Positions 38,952-49,800 of a DNA stretch of 64,000 bases are shown here, piece by piece (positions within the stretch are counted from its first letter, which is position 1; every line of letters begins with the position of its first letter). Both the position numbers and the translations under genes were made by a program. Under the pieces are notes generated by a model. That model was not told the origin of the DNA. It searched no databases and saw nothing but the letters and a program-made list of their open reading frames with translations. Source of the DNA: Lottia gigantea (taxonomy: Eukaryota > Mollusca > Gastropoda > Lottiidae). Where the stretch lies: assembly GCF_000327385.1 (NCBI RefSeq), contig NW_008708986.1:5796010-5860009 (forward strand), read 5' to 3'.

Positions 38952-39102
38952 AATGAAATGAGTTTCACGTCCTACTTTTTTGCACCATGTGGGCTAATGA
39001 AGCCGGGCAACGCCATGCAGGATGCAATGAGGGAAATTTTGCCAGGGCGGCGGCATTAGCCTGCAGTTTTTCAATTTCCAGCTGTCGAGGAGGGCAATTT
39101 AG
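38952..39102 (-). mobile_element. SINE family S, 3' half
   Basis: ATTAGCCTGCAGTTTTTCAA, CAGCTGTCGAGG and TACTTTTTTGCACCATGTGG match, on the minus strand, the body of the 20575-20829 copy and the tail at 21557-21600. It lies immediately beside the hAT fragment. Confidence 0.7.
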
Positions 39103-39151
39103 TTTTTGTTAAAACACACAAGTTATAATACGTTACATTTTTATTGCCGTT

Positions 39152-39842
39152 TTAGTTTAAACGTAGTCGGGTATGTTTTATGGCAAAACGTTGAACAAAT
39201 ACGTCCAAGTTAATTTTCTGGGTACGCTTCCTGTTGAAGGTAAGAAGAACAAGATTGTGCTGGCGATGCTGAGTCATAGATCGTCGTTGTGGTGAGTCAA
39301 CGCGAGTAAGAGTTGAAAAGCTGCTTTCACACACAGCGGTACTAGAACCGAATGTGGCAACGCTTGCAGCCAGTGCATATAATTTAGGGAAAGCCAATTT
39401 CTGCTCGTATAGTTTTTGAAGAACAAGATTGGAGTCCTGATTTTCTGTCTTGGCAACGTTATCTTGGAGAAATTGTTTTGACACCTACAGCATACTTCCA
39501 ATCTGTGAAGCCTTCAGTGATGAATTTGTATGCACCCGCAGATGTATTGTGAAACACCCGACATGGAAATCATAAAGGGGCGTCCCTTGACACTGAATAC
39601 TCCAGCCATGGAAATCGATCATACCAGCTGTTACTAAAATTGCGACCAGACTTCGCTGGACATTTTATTCTCGGTTGCTTTGGAACGTCTTCTTTTCCAA
39701 TGTCACCTGGTACTCCTGTCTTTTCAGAGCATCTTGGTACTGCATCCGTTGTGTTGCCCGCTGTGGTTTTGATACCATTGTCAGTCGTAGTAGTGTCAGA
39801 ACCATCAAGCAATTTGTCTTTTTTGATCAAATATTTATCCAT
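39152..39842 (-). pseudogene. Internally deleted hAT transposase (ZMYM1/TTF-finger type)
   Basis: On the minus strand, an N-terminal part (39842 leftwards) encodes an acidic/Thr-rich leader and then SGRNFSNSWYDRFPWLEYSV, the start of a TTF-type BED-like zinc finger. After a TGA, where the finger's first Cys is expected, the same frame continues as FPCRVFHNTSAGAYKF and ITEGFTDWKYAVG. Near 39487 it jumps directly to a hAT C-terminal dimerisation domain in another frame (39484-39152), with CESSFSTLTRVDSPQRRSMT. The catalytic middle is missing, so the element cannot encode an active transposase. Terminal inverted repeats were not found; the left side is occupied by a SINE fragment. The family is an autonomous DNA transposon often called ZMYM1-like. 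Confidence 0.85.
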
Positions 39843-39884
39843 TTTTCCTACGTTTGGTTGTTTGATTCATATGAATACAATATA

Positions 39885-41520
39885 GGATAATATATGTCTA
39901 TTAGTATTTATAATCAACCAATCAAATCTTTTGAATTTGTGAGACTGGACAGATTACAATCCAGTATCAGACCAATAATTTTCTTACCAATGACGCTTTA
40001 CTGCAGTCTTTTTATGATTTTCAACGAACTCAATTGTATCAAATTATCTATTCTAATGTAATTAAATTTAAAAATGTTATGAAAAGCTATGAAGTCTGGT
40101 TTCATCCTCAGCTAAGTATAAACAGAAAGATATTTAAAAACAGTTCTTAAGTCTACAGCCAGCAAAGCCTTGGCTACGGGCCTGTGTGTATTCTATGCAT
40201 TTGTATTCTAGGCATTAACAGAGAAAAGGTCAAGTTCTTTAGTATGCTTCCAAGAGACAAAACAATGAATACCTTTCAGGTTTGTGTGTGTTGTTCGTGA
40301 TAAATTTAATAATATCTGTATCTGAGGGAAATATTGAATTATAAATTTAGCAGTCTAAATTATCTCCATTACTCTTATATACATGTATCCTGCATAATTA
40401 TAACAAATATCTGGGCTGACAACAGAATGTTCAGTAGTCTGATTCTATGTCAAATTCAATGATTTATCTGCTTTTGAAACTGGTTCAAGCGACAGAATCT
40501 ATAACTGATGCTCGGATGTTTTTGCATGATCGAAGGGTAACGGGATCAAATCATTTGAATACAACAATATGTGTCTTAAAGAAGATATTAAAATTCAGTT
40601 TCGGGTACAAACAAGTTAATGTATATCCCTGACGTCACATTGCGAGCAGAGCTTTTAAAGTATTGAACAGGTCATGTAATTCGTGGAAAATCTTTGTTAC
40701 CCGCACATCCAGATTTATAACGAATTCCCCAGATCATGCGTTGCACGTGGAAACACTTAGATCTGAGTTTTAATCAGAGTGTTGCACACGAGTTCTTGTG
40801 GTAGAATTATGGCAGTAAAATCTTTTATTAGATAACAATTCTGTTCTCAAGTACATAACACATATTCATAAAAACGATATGAACTTGCAGCACAGGTTAA
40901 TAACTATGCAAATTAGGGCCTGTATGCACGCACCATGTAAACAGAACATCATGGCATCCTTTGAAGTTGACGACTCAGTTAAAATTGAAGGTAAAGAGCA
41001 TGAAATTGTTCCAAATAACATAATTTTGATTAAAAGTATCAATTTAGTAATGACATGATTGTTTTATCAAGGTCTTTTTCTCTTACGCACAAGATCATTT
41101 TGTAGAAAGGTGCAAAAAGGCTGACCTCAAAGTCAATGCCCTATATAGAAAATATGAGTTTATAGTTGTGTGATAAATAGAATCTTTCACTCGTACGTAT
41201 GTACATAAGCATTTATTTAAGATCCTCTCTATATAATAATGTGTATTTATAAGCCCACAAGACCTTACCTCCAATCGGTAAATTGGTAACATAGAGGGAC
41301 AACAATCATGCATTCCCCTTTCTTGTATAAACAAATGAAGCAAATTTGACAAAAAACGCTCTGTTTGAAAATTGAAACATCGATATTAAATGTAAAAGAA
41401 TACAGTGGTTACCTTAGGCAAACCCAGAGCCCAAGCTTGAAACGGCATTTTTGCACTATTTCTGTGATATTTAATGAATTAGAATTATGAAACCACCAAC
41501 ATTATGAAATGGACTTTCAT
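39885..41520. other. Intergenic; one weak start-exon candidate
   Basis: ATGGCATCCTTTGAAGTTGA at 40951 opens a 35-codon frame, with a GTAAAG donor-like site at 40991. No partner exon of matching phase is visible. Otherwise nothing recognised. Confidence 0.35.
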
Positions 41521-41529
41521 GTCCTACGT

Positions 41530-42120
41530 TACAGATACAGTTCTGTTCTTGGTTCTTCTGTTTCTGGTTCGCTCTGAAGTTCTTCTGTTGTTTTTGCTCA
41601 TTTATATCGTTCTCCTCTGTTGTTCTCATGTATGTTTTTTCTTCTCTCATTCTGTACAGAAATTCTTCTGTTCTCTCCAGCTTTTCGTTCTTCTTTATTT
41701 TTTTAGGTCTCTTATGGTTCTTCTCTGTAATTCTGTAGTTATTCTGAAGTTCAGTTATGCGTCCTCATACAGTTCTTTTTCTCACTTCCCCTGTACAGTT
41801 CTCCCCTATTCGTCTCTATACTTCTTTACAGCTCTCTGTACTTCTCCTCTATATTTCTCCGTTAGTTCTCCTCTACAATTCTCTGTACTTCTCCTCTACA
41901 GTTCTCTGTATTTATCACACTTCTCCTCTACAGTTCTCTGTTTTCTCGTACTTCTCCTCTACAGTTCTCTGTATTTATCACACTTCTCCTCTACAGTTCT
42001 CTGTATTTATCGTACTTCTCCTCTACAGTTCTCTGTATTTATCACACCTCTCAACAGTTCTCTGTTTTCTCGTACTTCTCCTCTACAGCTCTCTTTGGCT
42101 CTTCTCAGTGATCATCTCTA
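41530..42120 (+). repeat. Pyrimidine-rich region with a 31-32 bp minisatellite
   Basis: The + strand is almost entirely C and T. From about 41887 to 42090, seven copies of a unit beginning ACTTCTCCTCTACAGTTCTC alternate between TGTATTTATCAC and TGTTTTCTCGT endings. Long open frames (such as 41504-42121) follow from the lack of purine-rich stop codons and are not genes. Long polypyrimidine/polypurine tracts can adopt triplex (H-DNA) structures. Confidence 0.85.
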
Positions 42121-42499
42121 ATCTACTCCTTTACGGTAAAATCTTAAAAACTCAATGGTTCAATTATCTGACACGAAAAAATTAAAACAAGTAATACATT
42201 GATTTTATATCCCGTGTTAAACTGGATCAAATAGGACCTTGGATATTGTCTAACTCATTTCTTTCATCCTGTTATTGAACCATGATTGAAGTACCATTTA
42301 AGGGCGATCCTTTGATATAAATTAAATTGAAAATATAATGTAGATGTTAGGTTGACTACTGTTTAGACAATGTCTATTGTTTACACGCAAATTACACAGA
42401 CAGTAACTTTTACCTCAAACAACGGTGACCTAGATTGTAATAGGTAAATATAAATAAAATTTTAACTGTAGTTAATAAAGGAACATTTAGAGTGTATAT

Positions 42500-42720
42500 G
42501 ACATCAGACATCGGCCATTGGCAGCGCATTCATACTGGGCGTACAAATAGGTGGGAGACTGACTTATTGGAAGCGACTGTTGTAGGTTGAGACTCGAAAG
42601 AGGATCAGATCAATGAGAACCATGATCAATTTTGAAAAACAGAATTGATTTAGTGCATTCTGACACATATTTCGGTCATTGTCTCCGCCACTACTAAAAT
42701 GATTGATTTGTTAAATTAAC
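42500..42720 (+). repeat. Dispersed repeat, family F, copy 3
   Basis: CATTGGCAGCGCATTC, GGGCGTACAAATAGG, then TTTGAAAAACAGAATTGATT and TAGTGCATTCTGACACAT parallel the order in copies 1 and 2. Confidence 0.5.
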
Positions 42721-43886
42721 AGATCTCTTGCACTGTTCAAAAAATGATCTGAAGGTTTTGTCAATTACTGTATTTTTTGTATGACAGTCGTTAACACGCT
42801 AATCTTGGCTGGGTGTAGGAAAACTATAGGCAGTTTTTATTAGTCCAGACGCGAGGTCAGTCTATAAAATGAGACGTCTAAATTCGTCTGAATCTTCGTT
42901 GTGTCTTACAAGGTGGATTAATAAGGGGACAACAGATTATATTGTTTTAGAGTCCAAAAAGGTGAAGATACGAAGTTTTTGGATAAAGTATTCACACGTT
43001 GGAGATAAACGTAAATTGGTGAAAATTATTGTAAAGGGACACTTGTGAATATTTTCCTTTGTTCTGTTAATTTCAAATTGAACACAGATTACTGACAACT
43101 TAAGCTGGATTAGTAAACTCGACTAATTAGACCTACTTATTCCGACATTTCTTAAGAAATTTAAAGTCATTTAAAAATTTTCGGTAATAAGAAAAAATCC
43201 AAAATGAAAATACTGGTTTCGTTTTGTTTCAAATGAATGGAAAATTTATCACGAGATTAATAAGTCGGTAGTCCGAATTACCAGAACTTTATAGACCCTC
43301 TGATGACCACTGAACATTTTTTAATATTTTATTGCTTTATTTATACCCTTAGATTTGACAATAATGAACCCTGGGTTAATTATCCCAAATTTATCCAAGC
43401 TGAAGTTAAGTAAGGATAAATTGGATGTTGAGATGTATATGGTTGGATAGAATAATCAAAACAGTTCAGATACTCGATGTGAGTATGGTCTAAAGTAAGA
43501 GAAATTTGCTTAGCCGTGATATGCTAAAAATGGTACACCTGCATGAATTGAGTAGGACAAACAACTCTTACAACTGTTAAAGTTGCGCATCATGTGATAC
43601 GCAAATCACCTCTATGACACCATGGCCAATATCTCTTATTGCTTTCTGTCAGAGGGCAGACAAAGTAAACACGTTTCGGACTATCCATGGATTTGAGGTG
43701 TGATAGGCGTTCAGCTCAGTTCACGGCTGACTGAACTCTCACTAGACAAGACTATAAGTAAGAAAAGATAAACTGGTTGTCAGTCCCAGTATTGTACCAA
43801 CAACCGTTCACATTGGATACAAACACAAAGGACATACAGATTTCGTGACTTTTTGAAAAAGATTGTAACTTTACACAAGTGCCACC
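42721..43886 (+). promoter_or_regulatory. 5' flank and presumed promoter/5' UTR of SLC6 gene 2
   Basis: This sequence sits upstream of the ATG at 43887. No clear TATA box is placed. It becomes less AT-rich from about 43560. A transcription start cannot be fixed from sequence alone. Confidence 0.4.
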
Positions 43887-43890
43887 ATGG
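43881..43890 (+). promoter_or_regulatory. Optimal Kozak start of gene 2
   Basis: GCCACCATGG matches the animal Kozak consensus exactly and fixes the start at 43887. The coding part of this exon is only five codons before a GTAAGA donor at 43902. Confidence 0.8.
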
Positions 43891-46800
43891 GAGGCAATAA
43901 GGTAAGAATTACAAAAAATATTTGGTATTGTGTAGTTATTGTTAACAACTGAAGAAAATTAATCAGAAAATGAATTTATTGATCTGAGCAGAATTTATTT
44001 TTCATCTTATGCTCTGTGGATATGTAAACCTTTTAATTGGAATTGGGATATCGTTTTTAAATTAATCATTGAAGTATGCAGAAGTGAACAAAGTTATATC
44101 TCTCTGCCGAAATCTTTTTGTGAACAAATTCCATGTGTGTCACAAGTGAAATCTAATTTGTAATCAAGAATTCACTGTTCGCTACTGTACGTGTCTCAAC
44201 ATAAGCTAATGTTAAACTGGAATAATTTTCAGTATAAGTACATATTAAGAATTTATTTGATATTTCGTGAATATTTCTTTTATAAAGTATGATTGATAAT
44301 CTGAAATTATTAAAAATGTTTGAATATCGATGCCGTTGGCGAGGGCGAAACTTTGTTGTGAAATAGGTTGTTGGTTTTTAAAATTTGTCGAAGAATGAAG
44401 ATGAAAAAAAATCCTAATCTAAAACACTTGATGGTATTTCTCTTTAGAGGAGTCCACTACTATACAATTTTTACTCTCAATTTTGCCATTCTTTGGACGA
44501 GATTTTTGATTAACGGAATTGTCTTGCTTGTACGGATTTCTATTAATATGCTTTTAATTACAAAAATGTAGATAAGTAGAACTTCTTGGCATTTGCCTCC
44601 TAAAGTTCCAAAAGCTTGATCTTGAATTACGCGTGGATATTCGTGGCTTCTGACTGGACTGTGTGAAAATATAAGAGCTATCGCTCAAACTAGTGATGAT
44701 TTTGCATGCTCCTTTAAATCCCCACCCATCAACTATTGATCTCCCAAAACTAGTTTATTTTCATTCTTTGTTTTCACTGCATGTATGTTACTTGACGATA
44801 AACAATCCTTTAAGAGGTGTGTCATCTCATCAGGATATAGACAAAAAATAACAACCCATTAAGTTATTTATCACATAAGTCGTCATAAGTTTTTTTAGTA
44901 TAGGCGGATATCAGTGTGTATTTAACATTGTTTACTGGACTTGTTTACATTTATTGCACTTCAAATGGTATAAATTTTATATTATTTCTGCGTTATAAAG
45001 ATCAGTTGACACTAGTGAAATCCATTCAGGCATTGTGTACTCTTTGAAGATCGGTATAGAAATTGGACTATGCCAAACTACAAAAGCCTTATAAAGTGCT
45101 GTAAGAAAGGATCTAAAACCTAAATTCTATTCATTTCTGTATTCATAATCAAATGCTTGAAAAGTCGCGGTTTGAACCTTAGATTGGTAACATTATATAA
45201 ATAGTCTTATATTTATGTGTTCTGACTTTCAATAAAGATTGTATAACCGGTTTTAGCACAGAAAAGGTGTAATATCATGTTTACAAAGTCTAGTCATGAT
45301 TTTAGACCTTGAATGCACTTTTCACGGCCCACGTATTATTATAATCTGAACATTCTTCGTTGACGTTTTTACATTTTGCACCTTGCCACACCAATGGCTT
45401 TATTTAGCTCACCAGCCAACATGGGTTGATATGACCTTGACTTAAGTTGACTTCTTTTAGTGGACGATTCCACCGCTCAAATTTCCTAAAATTAAATCCT
45501 AAGAATCTTGTAATAAAAATTCTGCCCTGAAATCTCAACTCAAATTACTCTTTCACACAGAATTATTGTCAGCTGTATGATTTATATAAAGCTGTCTCGT
45601 ATCGAGAAGGAATAAAAAGAATCGTTTGATTATATGACGTTTGCTCTTTTTTGCTCTATATTTAACTAGCTACAAGGCTGACCCAAGTGAAATCCATTGT
45701 TCACAATGTCAAGGGAAATTTCCCATGAATCGTCAATACATGTACAAAAACCTTATTACTATAAAATATCTACATGTCCTCGTTGACCAACTCTATTCAT
45801 GCTGTACTGTCAATTTCATGACAAGCGGTGCGCGGTTAATTCATTCAATCATGGAAAAGTCCGGTATACGAACCCATTTGACAGGTCAGCGTAAGGCCAC
45901 CACAACTCGCAAATGCATTATTTTCTATGATTACTGACCCGAATTTACAAATTTATCTTTTCGTCATAGATGACTGATCAGTGACAGTAAGGCACATCTT
46001 ACAGATAAACCTTTTCAAACCCCATATCATCAGCTTGCAAAATCTTTGACACGACCTCAAATTGTTTGGAGACGGACCAATTGACGCGGATTAGCTTATT
46101 TAAATTAAATTGTTAGGATGAGGTGAAAGAGTATGGAATGTCAACAAAATACAGCATAACAATAATTAGCATACTATATAGACAAATAAATAGGCCTTAT
46201 TTACAAGCATGACGTCCCGTTATTTAAAAGGGATTGTAAAGAGGTTTTGTAATATTTGTATGTTTCCTTGGATACTGAAAGCATCAATATGCACCATTCC
46301 ATTTTTCAGTCTTCTGTGGTTTCTGCAATTCCACTAAACCGATGTGTTGGACTGTAGGATGACGTCGCTAGTCGCGAAGGGCCTTATGTGATAATGCATA
46401 ACATGATATTTCGCGATTAGTGACATACAAACGCATATAAAAATTATAAAACCTCTTTACAATTCCTATATAAAAGAACGCATTGTGGAATTGAGATATA
46501 ATGTTATTTCAGCTTCACTTGGTTTTGAATGCTTCACTGACTTATTACGCATCAATCATTTTGTAAAGTAACAACGCTCCTTCCTCAATATATGGGTTAA
46601 GTCTTCCGAAATGACGTGTCACTCGCTCGCCCACTTTTGAAATGCAAATCATCCTCGCTGAAACAAATACTCATTTCAATCAGATTTTCTAGATGACATA
46701 AAGAATCTTGCCGTCTTCGAAAAAAATTCATTTCTCACTTCTGCGAATATGATTTTGTTCTGAATTCCAATATCACAACCCATTAAAATATGCTTATACT

Positions 46801-49800
46801 AAATTCGTAAGATAGTTGAAAAGTTTGTTTTCAAAAAAACTTCGCCTGCCATCAATACAAATGATTATAAATAGCCAATTCGTCAACATTAGCGTGATAC
46901 TGAAATAAACAAAACTGAAGTCTGATGTATAGTGCATTTTTTTTTATCAGCTTCTCGTATTGTCCAACTGACAAATATGGGCCATGATTTATGTCGTTGA
47001 ATACTAATTACTTCAAATGATATATCTATGATATCCAGAGTGAATGAATATTATGAGAAAATGGCGTCACGCAGGGTGAACGTTTTGTATCATCTGGTCT
47101 TTTCCCATAGTCTGTCAAATTATATAGAAGAAAAGTTTTCGACATAAAGGGGTTAAACTTTGTGAGCAATTTGTAAATCTTTGCGTCATTTTAGTGAGAC
47201 AAAATTTCAACAAGTAAAATTTCAGCGTATTATTTTGATGATGCAAAAAAAAAAAAACCCCTTTTTGCGAAATATAATCAGAAAAAATCGACCACGGGCG
47301 TCACTGCAAGCAGTTACATGCACAGGAATTCTAAAACATTCCTCAAAATTGATGTACCATAAACTAACTCCTAAAATGCCATTTTACATTAATTTAAATA
47401 CATCTCATAATACATGTATTTTATCTATTATTAAAACGTCACAATGACACAATGGTGTATTCCCGAGCGAAGCTCGCTTTGAAAAATTAAAAGATACCGT
47501 GCTTGAGTTCCCTTGCTCAGATTGGGAATGCAAAATTTAAAAGCTTTTCACGTTTTCACTGTTAATATAATGCTCAATACATCAATTGTAGAACGACATG
47601 AAGTATTTCTAATCGCTAAGATATGTAAATAACTTTTTGTAAATTTTTTTTTATATCTAGTCAAATGTAGAGCACAAATCAAGTGACCCTAGCCCCAAAG
47701 TTTGAATCAAGTCTGTTGTGAAGGTTTAATAAGGTTTCAATTCTATGACTCGAACTCCCAGTAACATGGATGCACTCTTATTAACGAGCGCAACCCAAGT
47801 ATGTATGTGCATAGTTTAGTTGAAACCATATCTAGTCTCATTTGCATTCTGAGATATCTTTTGGATATTGGTCCTGATTAATCATTAGATAATAAATTTT
47901 TAAAGTTTATGTTACAGATTTATTACTTCACGTTTCAACATGTAATTATAATAGACGAGTATTCTTATTATGTTGGTCTTGTTATTAAATCCTGAATATA
48001 GAACGGGGCATAGGTCCTAACGTGCGATCGAACTATCCCGAGTGCGTTCACACGCCTTCAATCCATTCTTGGGAAGGTCAATTTCATTCTAAAACATTCT
48101 GTTCTTGTACAGAATTTTTCATCCGAAACATGAAGGAAGCTTGAAATGAGCAAATCAGATAAAGTTGAGACTGAAGGGATGTGGACTTTTTGGCATTCAG
48201 TCTTGAGGGTGGAGAAACCTGCTTAAACCTCCTGTGCTACATATCTACGTCCTACTAGATCCCTCGAGCTTGGTATCCAAATAGGGTGTTGTCCAACTAT
48301 TACAGCCCATCCCAACCAAAGTAAGACGTAAATATTAGTTCAAACAAGCAGAAGAGTTTATCAAGTTTTATGCAATATTTTCCACCAAGATAGGGATAAC
48401 CTATATATTATACGTGGGAGTTTCAATTTGACTGAGGTCAATAACCCATACAATTGTAGGCACAGATGTAATTTCATATCTTGAATTCGGTTGAAACATT
48501 ATCGGTCAACAATAATAGATGCATGATTTCATCTTCGAGAACATTATCGTATATTTTATCATATAAACAACCGCTTAGTTTTATTTACATGTGACCCACT
48601 TTTATTGTACATTGTATTGAGTGATTGCATAAAATTTGCAGCCAAAATAATTTGTGTACAGGGCAGAAACACGAAGTGACTATGAATCATATGGCTTGTA
48701 TCGTTTTTTTTCAATTTAAACCTCGCACAAAGGAGTTTTATATCGACGATACCCTTAACCAGCTCATTAATTGGATTTAGTTAGTATGTGTGTCGATTTG
48801 AATTAAACGTTGCAAGATTGCATCCTTGTCATTTTGAGAGTAGGCTGAACAATTAGGCTATGTTACTTTCATAAACACAGTCATCCTCAGATCCTTCTTC
48901 ACAATGTCAAGATATTACGAACTTCCGTCATATACCTTGAATGCAATAGCCACCAATCTTTGTGATTGGATTGTATGCCAGCTTGTACTTCCCCGAACGG
49001 AATGTTTACAGACTTTCTGCGTATCCTCTGATTGGCATTATTCGCTTGTGTAAATCAAATCGTTGCATTTGCAAACTTTCGATATAAAAAATGTGGCTAT
49101 TGCAGTCAAGGTATACACCGTAGTTCGCAATAGCCTGACATTGTAAAGATGCATCTGATCATGCAGAACAAACCAGAAGTCCAATTATACCAACGTGGTG
49201 ACGCCAGCCCTTTAAAAACATATAATGTTTAACAGTTTTATTTGTTCACGAAATGCTCTTATTGGACAATAATACACTCATTGGGGGAATATGACCCCAT
49301 TGGGTCAATGTCGTTCAAACAACATCAATAGGGTTTTACTGTATGTTCTTTGGATTATTGAATATCAAATTCTGTAGAGCTTTTAAAAACCCCATATAAT
49401 ATTACTGTTTACCGTAAATATCATGAAAGATGTACCCATCTTAATTTTGTTACACTATGTGCTGCATTCAAAGCAGTAAATGATAGGCATAAATTATAAT
49501 GTGTTAACAGAAATAGAAAGCTAGCATCCGAGAGGATTTATTCGAAAACCTTTCCAAATATCTATGAAAATGTAAAACCTTTCCAAAACAATGTGCTTAT
49601 GTCAATTCAAATTCGTTTATCACTATTTGAAGCTGGTGTCCTTTTTAATTTAATCGTTTAACGAATAAGTAAGTAAAAAGCCGAGGAAAGATACTTTGCA
49701 CATTTGTACACAGCAATTCACGAATCAATTATAATCACCATACAATTAATGTGCAAACGCACTAACCCTTGATGATATTCCATCACGAAGCAAATTATGT

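Noticed and set aside
40951-41058. Start-exon candidate MASFEVDDSVKIEG with a GTAAAG donor
   Set aside because: Its phase (1) does not fit exon 2 of gene 2 and no other partner exon is visible; the frame closes after 35 codons.
41504-42121. 205-codon open frame, hydrophobic/Ser-rich, looks like a membrane protein
   Set aside because: It is the direct product of a pyrimidine-rich minisatellite; the peptide is repetitive, a second frame is also open, and there is no splice or start support.
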